49,259 nt of DNA, from assembly GCA_029266835.1 (NCBI GenBank), contig JAQSWD010000007.1, positions 1 to 49,259 of the forward strand, written 5' to 3'. Numbering within the stretch: position 1 is the first letter of the stretch; every line of letters begins with the position of its first letter. The notes beneath the pieces are model-generated. The model was given only the letters and a program-made list of their open reading frames with translations. It was not told the DNA's origin and ran no database searches. Of the stretch, positions 27,617 to 37,489 are shown one piece after another. Origin of the DNA: Steroidobacteraceae bacterium (lineage in GTDB: Bacteria > Pseudomonadota > Gammaproteobacteria > Steroidobacterales > Steroidobacteraceae). The translations under genes were made by a program, and so were the position numbers.

Positions 27617-28624
27617 ATGGCGTCCATCGCCGTCGATGTGATGAGTGGCGACAGCGGTGCGCCGGAACTGATTCCGGGCGCGCTGCTCGCGCTCAACAAC
27701 GACCCTGACCTCGAACTCATCCTGGTCGGGCAACCCGCCGTCATCGAACCCGCACTGGCCCACGCCAGCGCCGGAGTGCGCGCGCGCGTGACCGTTCAGC
27801 CGGCGGCGTCGATCGTCGGCATGTCGGAGCATCCGCGCGAGGCCATCCGCAAGCGCAAGGATTCCTCCATGCGCATCGCCATCGACCTCGTGAAGGAAGG
27901 CCGTGCGGGTGCCATGGTCAGCGCCGGCAACACCGGCGCGCTCACGGCCATCGCGCACTTCGTGTTGAAGACCCTGGGGCCGGTGGAGCGCGCGCCCATC
28001 ATGTCGGCCGTGCCCGCGCGCAATGGCGGCCACACGCACATGCTGGATCTCGGCGCGAACACCAAGGCCTCCGCCATCCAGCTCGCGCAGTTCGCGACGA
28101 TGGGTTCCATCGTCGCGCGCGATGTGTTCGCCATCGCGAGTCCGCGCGTCGGCCTGCTCAACATCGGCGAGGAAGAAACCAAGGGTCATGAAGTCGTGCA
28201 GGAAGCGCACGAACTCATCCGCGCATCGGGCGTGAACTACCTGGGATTCGTCGAGGGCAACAACATCTTCGACGGCAGCGTGGACGTCGTCGTGACCGAT
28301 GGTTTCACCGGCAACGTCGCGTTGAAATCGATGGAAGGGCTCGCGAAGCTCATCGTCGAACAGCTGCGCACGGAATTCACGCGCAGCTTCACCACCAAAC
28401 TTTCCGCCTTGCTAGCCCGGCCCGTGCTGCGCCGGGTGGGCGAGAAGCTCGATCCGCGGCGCTACAACGGTGCCTGCATGGTCGGACTCACCGCAGTCGT
28501 GGTAAAAAGCCACGGCAGCGCGGACCGCGTCGCATTCGCCCAGGCGGTGACCACCGCCGCCACCGCGATGCGCCGGGGCCTGCCAGCGGCGATCGACAAG
28601 GCCTTGGCCGGGTCGCCGCCATAA
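27617..28624 (+). CDS. plsX: Phosphate acyltransferase PlsX
   Basis: PlsX makes acyl-phosphate from acyl-ACP as the first step in phosphatidic acid synthesis by the PlsX/PlsY route. The 335-residue protein has IAVDVMSGDSGAPELIPGAL, GAMVSAGNTGALTAIAHFVLKTL and the VDVVVTDGFTGNVALKSMEG segment, all diagnostic. It lies between rpmF (76 bp upstream) and fabH, as in E. coli. The final codon area merges into a short tandem repeat in the plsX-fabH spacer. Confidence 0.96.
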   Translation: MASIAVDVMSGDSGAPELIPGALLALNNDPDLELILVGQPAVIEPALAHASAGVRARVTVQPAASIVGMSEHPREAIRKRKDSSMRIAIDLVKEGRAGAMVSAGNTGALTAIAHFVLKTLGPVERAPIMSAVPARNGGHTHMLDLGANTKASAIQLAQFATMGSIVARDVFAIASPRVGLLNIGEEETKGHEVVQEAHELIRASGVNYLGFVEGNNIFDGSVDVVVTDGFTGNVALKSMEGLAKLIVEQLRTEFTRSFTTKLSALLARPVLRRVGEKLDPRRYNGACMVGLTAVVVKSHGSADRVAFAQAVTTAATAMRRGLPAAIDKALAGSPP

Positions 28625-28671
28625 CGACGGCGCCATAACGAAGGCCATACGACGGCCATACGACGGCAATA
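28618..28671 (+). repeat. Imperfect tandem repeat in the plsX-fabH spacer
   Basis: Four degenerate copies of a gccata(a)cgacg unit of 11-14 bp begin in the last codons of plsX and run to just before the fabH Shine-Dalgarno sequence (aaaggg). The last two full copies are identical. The array changes spacer length only and may be variable between strains. Confidence 0.7.
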
Positions 28672-28683
28672 GAAAGGGCAGAC

Positions 28684-29658
28684 ATGTATTCACGCATCGC
28701 CGGCACGGGCTCGTACCTGCCGGACCAGGTCGTCACCAACTTCGATCTCGAGAAGCGCATGGACACCACCGACGAGTGGATCCGCACGCGCACCGGCATC
28801 GAGCGGCGGCACCTCGCGGCCCCGGGCCAAACTACCGTCGACATGGCCGAACATGCCGCGCGCCGCGCCATCGAGGCGGCGGGCGTGACACCTGCGGAAA
28901 TCGATTTCATCGTGTTTGGCACCACCACGCCGGATCTGGTGTTTCCCAATTGCGGAACACTGCTCCAGGCTCGCCTGGGTGCGCGCGGCTGTCCCGCGTT
29001 CTCGGTGGAAACGGCCTGCAGCGGTTTCATCTACGCGCTGTCCATCGCCGACAAGTTCGTGAAGGCCGGCGAGGCGAAGTGCGCGCTGGTGGTGGGTGCC
29101 GAGACCCTTTCGCGCATCACCGACTGGAACGATCGCAATACCGCCGTGTTGTTTGGCGATGGCGCGGGCGCGCTGGTGCTCAAGCCAACCGCCGAGGCGG
29201 GCATCCTGAGCACGCATCTGCATTCCGACGGCGAGTACAAGGATCTGTTGTACGTGGAAAGCGGCGTGTCGCGCGGCTTCGAGGTGGATCCCGCGACCAA
29301 CAAGGTAAACATCGGCATCAAGATGGCCGGCAGCGAAGTGTTCAAGGTCGCGGTGACCAAGCTGGGCGCGGCGGTCGATGAGGCGCTGGCGGCCAACGGG
29401 CTCGAAAAGAGCGCGGTGGACTGGCTGATTCCCCATCAGGCCAACATCCGTATCATCGGCGCCATGGCCAAGCGCCTCGACCTGCCGATGGAGAAGGTGA
29501 TCCTCACCGTGCAGGATCATGGCAATACCTCGGCCGCCTCGGTGCCCCTGGCGCTGGACACGGGCGTGCGCGACGGCCGTATCAAGCGCGGCGACCTGCT
29601 GCTGCTCGAGGCTTTCGGCGGCGGTTTCACCTGGGGCTCCGCGCTCGTCAGGTTCTGA
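28684..29658 (+). CDS. fabH: 3-oxoacyl-ACP synthase III FabH
   Basis: FabH condenses acetyl-CoA with malonyl-ACP to start fatty acid synthesis. The 324-residue protein carries the Cys-His-Asn triad: C112 in VETACSGFIYAL, H251 in WLIPHQANIRI and N281 in DHGNTSAASVP. It ends in FGGGFTWGSALVRF, the usual C-terminus. A good aaaggg Shine-Dalgarno sequence precedes the ATG by 6-7 bp. In most relatives fabD-fabG-acpP follow directly; here the next element is a long palindrome and then an unrelated protease gene. Confidence 0.97.
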   Translation: MYSRIAGTGSYLPDQVVTNFDLEKRMDTTDEWIRTRTGIERRHLAAPGQTTVDMAEHAARRAIEAAGVTPAEIDFIVFGTTTPDLVFPNCGTLLQARLGARGCPAFSVETACSGFIYALSIADKFVKAGEAKCALVVGAETLSRITDWNDRNTAVLFGDGAGALVLKPTAEAGILSTHLHSDGEYKDLLYVESGVSRGFEVDPATNKVNIGIKMAGSEVFKVAVTKLGAAVDEALAANGLEKSAVDWLIPHQANIRIIGAMAKRLDLPMEKVILTVQDHGNTSAASVPLALDTGVRDGRIKRGDLLLLEAFGGGFTWGSALVRF

Positions 29659-29667
29659 TGGCCTGAT

Positions 29668-29724
29668 GGTGCCGGGTGAGGAAAGTGGGGAAACCAGCTT
29701 TCCCCACTTTCCTCACCCGGCACC
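29668..29724. repeat. 26-bp perfect inverted repeat with 5-nt loop
   Basis: Arms at 29668-29693 and 29699-29724 are exact reverse complements (ggtgccgggtgaggaaag...) around a ccagc loop, 9 bp after the fabH stop. The stem is much longer than a normal intrinsic terminator and no T-run follows on either strand. It could act as a Rho-independent-like stop or RNA-protecting hairpin, or be one copy of a dispersed palindromic (REP-like) repeat. It marks the point where the fab gene order is interrupted. Confidence 0.9.
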
Positions 29725-29767
29725 GTGCTGCACACTCCCGGCAAACTAGAAGAGCCGGGAGAATCTC

Positions 29768-32083
29768 ATGGACCTTGTCTATCCACCGGGCCCCACTGCC
29801 GTACCGCCGAATCTGACGGTCGCGTCTGCTGCCTACAAGAGACACGCGTGGTTCGCCATGCTGGGCCTCGGCGGGTTCATCGTCATCTATCTAGGCCTGG
29901 CCGCCTGGTTCGGCTGGACTTCGTGGCGGCTGCTGGGCAGCGCGTTCCGCGGCGAAAACCTCTCGCTGTGGGGCTGGGTCGCTGGCGGCTGCGCGGCCTT
30001 CCTCGCCATCTTCATGTTCAAGGCGCTGTTCTTCATCCAGCATCGCTATGTCATTGACGACATCGAGGTGACACGCGAGGACCAGCCGGCCCTGTTCGCA
30101 TTCATCGACCGCCTGGCCGATGAGGCCAAGGCGCCGCGCGCGCATCGCGTGTTCCTGTCGCCGCGCGTTAACGCCGCGGTGTTCTACGATCTGTCGCTGC
30201 TCAATCTCATCGTGCCGTCCAGGAAGAACCTCGAAATCGGCCTCGGGCTGGTGAACACCGTGCCGCTGGGCGAACTCAAGGCGGTGCTGGCGCACGAATT
30301 CGGCCACTTCGCGCAACGGTCCATGGCCGTTGGCCGCTGGGTATATATCTCGCAGCAGATCGCCGGCCACATCGTCGCCCGCCGCGACGTGCTCGACAAA
30401 TTGCTGCACCAGCTCTCGCGATTCGACCTGCGCGTCGCGTGGATCGGCTGGGTGCTGTCACTGACCGTCTGGTCGATCCGTTCCCTCATGGACATCCTGT
30501 TCCGTGGCGTGGTGCTGGCTCAGCGCGCGCTTTCGCGACAGATGGAGTTCCAGGCGGATCTCGTGGCCGTGTCGCTCACGGGCAGCGACGCGCTCATCCA
30601 TGCGCTGCATCGGCTCGGCGCCGCCGACGATGCCTGGGACAAGACCTTGTCCTTCGCCAACTCCGAGCTCGCCAACAAGCGCGGAGTGAAGGACCTGTTC
30701 GCCGTGCAGACACGCGTCATCGAGCGCATGCGCGAAATACTGGGCCAACCGGACTATGGCTGCGTGCCGCCAATGCCGGCCAGTTCACGCGAGAGCCATC
30801 GCGTGTTCAAGGACGAATTGGCCCAGCCGCCGCGCATGTGGTCGACGCATCCTCCCAGCTGCGATCGGGAGAAGAATGCCAAGCAGCAATACGTGCCCGC
30901 GTCGGTCGATGAGCGCAGCGCCTGGGAGCTGTTCGCCGATCCGCAGGCCGTGCGCGAACGCATGTCGGCGCATGTGCTGCGCAATGCCGAAGTGACGTCG
31001 ACGCCGGAAATGCCGGAATCACTGGCCAACCTCGACAAGAGTTACGAGCGCGCATGGCTGGATCGCGCTTATCGCGGCAGCTATCTGAATCGTTCCGTGG
31101 TGCGCGCGGTGGCCAGCGTCGAGCAGTTGTTCGGCGCGGAGCCGGCAGATGCCCGGGCGGCGCTGAGTAGCCTGTATCCCGAGTCGCTGGCGCGGCAGAT
31201 GGAGCGCCTCGGTGATCTGTACGAGGAGAAACATGCGTTGGTGGCGCTTCGTGACCAGGTGGCGACGGCACCCGGTGGAGTGATCCGCCATCGCGGCAGC
31301 GAGCTGGCGCGTGCGGAACTGCCGGAGGCCATCTCATCGGTGGAGCGTGAGCTCCAAAGCGCGCAGCAGGCCATGACGGATCATGACCGGCGGGTGCGCG
31401 CGACGCATTTGGCCGCCGCCCGCCTGCTGGGCAATGGCTGGCCCGAATACCTGCAAGGCCTGGCGGCCGCGCTTCACTATGCGGACCACTCCGAAGCCAA
31501 CCTGCGCGACGCGCAGGGTCTCGCGGCGAATGTGTACGGCGTGGTGACCGCCGACGGCCGGGTGAGCAGTGGCGAGCTGGACCGCCTGGTGAAGGTCTGC
31601 CACGAGCTGCACGGCGTATTGAAGGCCGTGTACGACCACATACCCGGCGTGCTTCCCGATGTGACGCTGCTCGAGCGCCTCGAGGTGAAGAGCTGGGCCG
31701 AAGCGCTGGAGGAGTTCAAGCTGGGCCCGCCGAACCGCGACAACATGGGCGACTGGCTCAACGTCATCGATGGCTGGGTGGACGCCGCATGCTCGGCGCT
31801 GGGCGCGTTGCGCTCAGCGGCACTCGAACAATTGCTGATCAGCGAGAAGCGCGTATCCAGCGCCGTGCGCGAGGGCGGGGCGCTGGAGGCCGCGCCAGCG
31901 CCATCGGTGATGCCGAAGGGCTACGCCACGTTGCTGCCCGGAGCCGAGCGCAAGCGGCAGAAGAAACTGGATTGGTGGGATCGCTTTCACACGGCCGACG
32001 GGGCCGTGGCCACGGTGGCGAAACTCGCGGTGGCCGCGACCATTGTCGGCGGCGTGATGGTGATTGGCGCGACTATTACCTAG
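29768..32083 (+). CDS. M48 family membrane metallopeptidase
   Basis: This large (771-residue) M48-type protease has two N-terminal transmembrane helices (AMLGLGGFIVIYLGLAAWFG and a second near 70-90), a zinc site H176EFGH180, and the third ligand region E260FQAD in ALSRQMEFQADLVAV, as in M48 peptidases such as HtpX and Ste24. The remaining 450 or so residues are a helical, acidic domain of unknown function with a final hydrophobic helix (AVATVAKLAVAATIVGGVMVIG). Quality control of membrane proteins is a plausible but unproven role. A GGGAG Shine-Dalgarno sequence precedes the ATG. It converges with the response-regulator gene, their stops overlapping. Confidence 0.87.
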   Translation: MDLVYPPGPTAVPPNLTVASAAYKRHAWFAMLGLGGFIVIYLGLAAWFGWTSWRLLGSAFRGENLSLWGWVAGGCAAFLAIFMFKALFFIQHRYVIDDIEVTREDQPALFAFIDRLADEAKAPRAHRVFLSPRVNAAVFYDLSLLNLIVPSRKNLEIGLGLVNTVPLGELKAVLAHEFGHFAQRSMAVGRWVYISQQIAGHIVARRDVLDKLLHQLSRFDLRVAWIGWVLSLTVWSIRSLMDILFRGVVLAQRALSRQMEFQADLVAVSLTGSDALIHALHRLGAADDAWDKTLSFANSELANKRGVKDLFAVQTRVIERMREILGQPDYGCVPPMPASSRESHRVFKDELAQPPRMWSTHPPSCDREKNAKQQYVPASVDERSAWELFADPQAVRERMSAHVLRNAEVTSTPEMPESLANLDKSYERAWLDRAYRGSYLNRSVVRAVASVEQLFGAEPADARAALSSLYPESLARQMERLGDLYEEKHALVALRDQVATAPGGVIRHRGSELARAELPEAISSVERELQSAQQAMTDHDRRVRATHLAAARLLGNGWPEYLQGLAAALHYADHSEANLRDAQGLAANVYGVVTADGRVSSGELDRLVKVCHELHGVLKAVYDHIPGVLPDVTLLERLEVKSWAEALEEFKLGPPNRDNMGDWLNVIDGWVDAACSALGALRSAALEQLLISEKRVSSAVREGGALEAAPAPSVMPKGYATLLPGAERKRQKKLDWWDRFHTADGAVATVAKLAVAATIVGGVMVIGATIT

Positions 32084-32670
32084 CGTCGCGCCACTTTCGC
32101 CATTTCGCGTTCGAGATCGTCCAGCAACGACTGCACGTCACCGTCTTCTCCGCCTTCGTCGACTTCCATGACGATGGCGCCGTCCTCATCCGTCTCGATC
32201 TGCGTGATGCCCGGATTGGCGCGCTCGAGCTCCTCGAGCAGGTTCTGCGTCTTCAGGTGCTCCTGGAGCAGGCGTCGGCTCTGCGCCACCAGCCTCTTGT
32301 GCTGCAGGCCCTGCTGGATGGTGAGCTGAAGTTCCTTGGGATGGCAGGGCTTCAAGAGGAAGCGATACACCTCGCCCTCGTTGATCGCGCGCACCGCGGC
32401 CTCGAGATCGGCCTGGCCCGACAGGATCATGCGGATGGTGTTCGGCCAGCGCTTGCGCACTTCCGAAAGGAACTGGCTGCCGGTCATGCCGGGCATGCGT
32501 TCGTCCGACACCACCACGTCGATGTCGTGACCGGCCAGGATCATGAGGCCCTGCTGCGCGGAGTCCGCGGTGAAGATCTCGAACTGCGAACGGTCGAGGC
32601 TGCGGACCAGCGCCGAGGTCAGGTTGGGCTCGTCGTCGACGAGCAGTAGTTTGGCTTTTTCACTTTTCAT
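32080..32670 (-). CDS. Response regulator: REC domain plus coiled-coil tail
   Basis: The ATG at 32670 overlaps the stop of the upstream HDOD gene (ATGA) and gives 196 residues. The receiver domain has the acidic pair DDE at 12-14, phospho-acceptor D56 in VVVSDERMPGMTG and the conserved K107 in FLLKPCHP. After about 125 comes a coiled coil (LVAQSRRLLQEHLKTQNLLEELERA) and a short acidic end; no DNA-binding or enzymatic output domain is present. The REC sequence resembles RpfG-type regulators that normally carry HD-GYP. It is the last gene of a three-gene phosphorelay operon and probably signals through protein contacts. Confidence 0.88.
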   Translation of the reverse strand: MKSEKAKLLLVDDEPNLTSALVRSLDRSQFEIFTADSAQQGLMILAGHDIDVVVSDERMPGMTGSQFLSEVRKRWPNTIRMILSGQADLEAAVRAINEGEVYRFLLKPCHPKELQLTIQQGLQHKRLVAQSRRLLQEHLKTQNLLEELERANPGITQIETDEDGAIVMEVDEGGEDGDVQSLLDDLEREMAKVARR

Positions 32671-33889
32671 GTCTGCGACCCTTGCGGCGATCCGGATGCG
32701 GCGGCGACCGCATCGCGCCATTCATTCCAGCGATCGATGCGGCCGTGTTTCTCGAAATAGGCGACATTGAGCCCGAGCTCCGGGGAGCGCGGGTCGGTGA
32801 TGTCGGGGCGGTAAACCAGGCGGTCGGCCGCATGCACGATGGCCGGCAGCGCGAATGCCTGCGTGCGCGCCTGCGACGGATCCTCGTGATAGGCAATGGC
32901 CTCGGCGATGGTGTTCGGCAGGCCCCAGAGGCCGACGAGATAGGCACCCACGTCGGTGTGCGAGGCGCGCAGCTCCAGCATCTCGATCTGTTGCAGCTCC
33001 CCCGGGCGGGCATTCCCGGCCTGCTTGAGCACCTTGGCGTACTGGTCCGGCAGCCCCATGGCCAGCACCAGCTTGCCGATGTCATGCAGCATGCCGGCGA
33101 GGAAGGCGGCCGCGACCACGTCGCGCTCCATCTGCTCAACAATGGCGATGCGGTGCGCGGCGGCGGCCGTGCTCACGCTGTGCTGCCACAGCGCTTCCAT
33201 GCTGAAACCTTCGACCTTGGGCGCGTCGCAGTCGGAGAAGATGCCCTGGCCCAGCACCAGCGCCATGATGCGGTCGAGGCCGAGCAGGGCGCCGGCGCGC
33301 GCGACGTCCGCCACCGGTTTCTGCAGGCCGAAATACGCCGAGTTGACGAGCTTCAGCAGGCGGGCCGTCATGGCCGGGTCGGTGGAGATGATTTCCGCGA
33401 CGTCCTCGATGCTCGAGTTCGGCGACTTCAGCACGTCGACCAGCTTCTGGTAGCTCGAGGGCAGCGTGGGTAGTTTGTTGATGCGCGCCACCAGGCCCTT
33501 GACCTGTTCGCTGCCGGCGAGATCGCGCAGCGCGAAGGCGCGGCTGATGGTGCCCTGGAGCACTTCGGCGTCGCAGGGCTTGGAGAGGAACTGGTGCGAT
33601 ACGCCCAGCGCCTTCATCACGGATTCGGTTTCCGCCTGGCCCGAGAGGATCAGGCGGATGGTGTCGGGATATTCGCGCTGCACGACTTCCAGCAGCTCGG
33701 CGCCGTTCATGCCGGGCATGCGCATGTCCGTGACCACGACCTCGCAAGGTTCCTTCTTGAGCGTGGTGAGGGCCTCGGCGGCTGAGCCGACGAAAGTCAT
33801 CTGCCACTCGTTGCGCTTGGGGCGAAGCATGCGCTTCAGGCCCTCGAGCACCCGCGGCTCATCGTCGACGAAAAGTACACGGATCGCGC

Positions 33890-33893
<4 letters not shown>
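32667..33893 (-). CDS. Response regulator with HDOD output domain (REC-HDOD)
   Basis: This 408-residue protein has a receiver domain with phospho-acceptor D56 (VVVTDMRMPGMNG) and a conserved Lys in FLSKPCDAE, followed by an HDOD domain from about 140 (LPTLPSSYQKLVDVL...ISTDPAMTARLLKLVNSAYFG...ALLGLDRIMALVLGQ...GMLHDIGKLVLAMG). HDOD proteins are non-catalytic relatives of HD phosphohydrolases that act in signalling, often with c-di-GMP or motility systems. It starts at a GTG that overlaps the kinase stop codon by 4 bp (GTGA) and overlaps the next regulator by 4 bp, so all three are translated as a coupled unit. Confidence 0.92.
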
Positions 33894-35518
<1,625 letters not shown>

Positions 35519-35812
35519 CGGCGCGTTCTGTCCTGGCATGACGGGACAACTATCGATCACCATGGCGCAGATATCCCGGCACTACGCCACACGCTGTCAT
35601 ATCGGCTCTCAGCGCCAATACCTTAGGCGCCGGCGCGACATTGCCGCTTGCGGCGAACCCCTTCACATATCGGCCGCACCGGCTGGGGCTGAACCTTACG
35701 GGTGTCCCAAACGCGCGGCGAAGTGGGCAGCGGCGCACAAAGTTTTGCGGTCGGACTATCCAGACTGGGCGCGAATTGCCGATGGCTATCCGACGGTAGA
35801 TTGCGCAGTCCT
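35519..35812. other. Intergenic region between divergent histidine kinase genes
   Basis: This 294-bp spacer separates the two kinase genes, which run away from each other, and must hold the promoters of both. No convincing -35/-10 pair, long palindrome or small gene was recognised by eye. Confidence 0.5.
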
Positions 35813-36886
35813 ATGACCAACCTCGTGGCCCAGATACTCGACGATGAAACTGTGACGGAGCCGGCGGCGGAAACCGCCAAACTCCATCCGCTGTTCGCGG
35901 CGTACCCGGTGGCTTCGCTGCTCTACAAGCCCGATGGCTCTATCGTCGCGGCGAATGCCGCGGCGCTCGCGCTGTTCCGCTGCGGCACCGCGCAGCTGGT
36001 GGGCGCTTCGCTGGGTTCGTTCCTGCCCGAGCTGCGTGAAGCGCTCGCAGTCACGCAGGGCGTGTCACATGCCCGCGTGGCCGTGCGCCGTCCAGACGGA
36101 CACAATTTCATCGCGCGCGCGCATTTCGTTCCGACGCTCGACGTTACGGCGCCGCTCATGGCGACGATCGAGGACCTGAGCGACTGGGAACAGGAAATCG
36201 CCGCGGTGAACAAGGAACTCGAAACCTTCATGTCGTCGGCGGGCCATGACCTGCGCGGCCCACTGCGCATACTCAAGGGCTTCACGGAAGCGCTGGATGA
36301 CGAATGCGCGGACTCGCTGAACGACGAGGGCAAGTCCTTTCTCAAGGAGATCGTGCGCGCCGCCGACCGCATGGAAGGGCTCATCGACGCGCTGCTGGCG
36401 TTGTCGCGCGCGGGGCGCGCGGAAATGCATTGCGAGAATCTGGATCTTTCCATGCTGGCCGACATGGCGCTCTACGACTTGCGTCACGCGAAGAACGCGC
36501 GCGCCGTGGAAGTGCAGGTGGAGCCGGGCCTCTCGGCCTGGGGCGACGTGCGCCAGATGATGGTGGTACTGCGTACGCTCCTGGGCAATGCCTGGAAGTA
36601 CACCGGGCGCACCATGAACCCGGTGATACGGTTCTATTCGGAAACCCGCGATGGCCGCGCCTGGCTGTGCGTGAATGACAACGGCGCGGGCTTCGACATG
36701 GCGCATGCCGAAAGATTGTTCCAGCCATTCACGCGCCTGCATCGCCAGGATGAATTCGCGGGCCATGGACTGGGTCTCGCCACGGTGCGCCGCATCGTGC
36801 GACGACATGGCGGTGACATCGAGGCGGAGGCGGCGATGAACCAGGGCGCCACCTTCCGGTTCTGGCTGCCGCCACCGGCGCCCTGA
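35813..36886 (+). CDS. PAS domain histidine kinase
   Basis: The ATG at 35813 (MTNLVAQILDDETVTEP) gives 357 residues; an upstream open stretch reads as non-family sequence. A PAS domain (about 25-130, FAAYPVASLLYKPDGSIVAANAAALALF) leads into a phytochrome-kinase-like dimerisation region (SSAGHDLRGPLRILKGFTEAL) with the phospho-histidine, then the HATPase domain (LLGNAWKYTGR, VNDNGAGFDM, GHGLGLATVRRIVRRHGG). There is no membrane segment. It is divergent from the hybrid kinase operon and has no own regulator gene, so it may feed the neighbouring receivers. Confidence 0.9.
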   Translation: MTNLVAQILDDETVTEPAAETAKLHPLFAAYPVASLLYKPDGSIVAANAAALALFRCGTAQLVGASLGSFLPELREALAVTQGVSHARVAVRRPDGHNFIARAHFVPTLDVTAPLMATIEDLSDWEQEIAAVNKELETFMSSAGHDLRGPLRILKGFTEALDDECADSLNDEGKSFLKEIVRAADRMEGLIDALLALSRAGRAEMHCENLDLSMLADMALYDLRHAKNARAVEVQVEPGLSAWGDVRQMMVVLRTLLGNAWKYTGRTMNPVIRFYSETRDGRAWLCVNDNGAGFDMAHAERLFQPFTRLHRQDEFAGHGLGLATVRRIVRRHGGDIEAEAAMNQGATFRFWLPPPAP

Positions 36887-36910
36887 GCCGGTACCGGCCG
36901 TTCACGGACG

Positions 36911-36940
36911 AAAAAAAACGCCGTGCTTTCGCACGGCGTT
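36911..36940 (-). terminator. Rho-independent terminator of the Lpp-like lipoprotein gene
   Basis: A 10-bp stem (aacgccgtgc / gcacggcgtt) with a tttc loop is followed, in the minus direction, by eight T residues. This is a textbook intrinsic terminator placed 38 bp after the lipoprotein stop. On the plus strand the A-run precedes the hairpin, so the divergent kinase transcript would be only weakly terminated. Confidence 0.92.
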
Positions 36941-36978
36941 CTTCAGAGCAAGGTACTTCTTCTTGCGAAGAAGTGGGC

Positions 36979-37290
36979 TTACTTCGAGATGGAGCGACGG
37001 AACATCCGGTCGATCTTCTCGTTGGTGGCATCGCAGCAGGACTGCGAAGCCTGGGCGGCGGCCAGAGCCTGGTTCGCGGCGCTCTGGGCGCCCGAAGCGG
37101 TGGACGACGCCGACTGGGCGGCGGCATTGGCGGAGTCTGCGGCGCTCTTCGCGGCGGAGAGATCCGACTGCAGGCGGCTCACCTGCTGCTTGAGGTTGTC
37201 AACTTCGGCCTGCAGGGGCTTGAGGTCCTGGCAGCCGGCCAACATCGTGAACGCTGCAACGGCAGCAACCTTGATAATCGCACTCTTCAT
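36979..37290 (-). CDS. Lpp/OprI-type small outer membrane lipoprotein
   Basis: This 103-residue lipoprotein has a signal peptide and lipobox LAGC20, then a continuous heptad-rich, Ala/Ser-rich helix (VDNLKQQVSRLQSDLSAAKSAA...) and ends in a lysine (RRSISK), the feature that allows Lpp to be linked to peptidoglycan. It thus resembles the Braun-type lipoproteins Lpp/OprI, which tie the outer membrane to the wall. The ATG at 37290 is preceded by AAGGGGA at good spacing; a TTG nine bases upstream is too close to that signal. An adjacent Cys pair (SQSCCDATNEK) in the helix is unusual. High expression is likely, given the strong ribosome site and terminator. Confidence 0.85.
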   Translation of the reverse strand: MKSAIIKVAAVAAFTMLAGCQDLKPLQAEVDNLKQQVSRLQSDLSAAKSAADSANAAAQSASSTASGAQSAANQALAAAQASQSCCDATNEKIDRMFRRSISK

Positions 37291-37340
37291 AACGATCAAT
37301 CCCCTTATTGGTGGTTGAGCAAGTCAGCTTCCCCATCAAC

Positions 37341-37417
37341 TCGCATCGAATGCGATCTGAGTGAAGGTTGACGTCCATTAGGCGGGCGCTACTGCAACAA
37401 ATTCGCGAGTTGTTTGC
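37341..37417 (-). promoter_or_regulatory. Palindromes upstream of the Lpp-like lipoprotein gene
   Basis: Two inverted repeats lie in the region feeding the lipoprotein gene: a short perfect hairpin tcgcat-cga-atgcga (37341-37355), probably in the 5' leader, and a 24-bp imperfect palindrome (37394-37417, 9 of 12 pairs) upstream of a possible -10 box TAATGG (37380-37375). The second could be an operator. No experimental basis; called from symmetry only. Confidence 0.35.
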
Positions 37418-37489
37418 AATGGGAATTTTATTTGCTGTCGTCCTGTGGCGACAGTGGCGGAATCACGGCTATTAGGCCAGCTAACAGGA

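Noticed and set aside
29519..29749. Short frames spanning the palindrome after fabH on both strands
   Set aside because: Their similar translations on the two strands come from the perfect inverted repeat, not from a gene.
37435..37454. ctgtcg/cgacag hairpin downstream of the FAD oxidoreductase as a terminator
   Set aside because: Only a 6-bp stem with an 8-nt loop and no clear T-run, too weak to list as a terminator.
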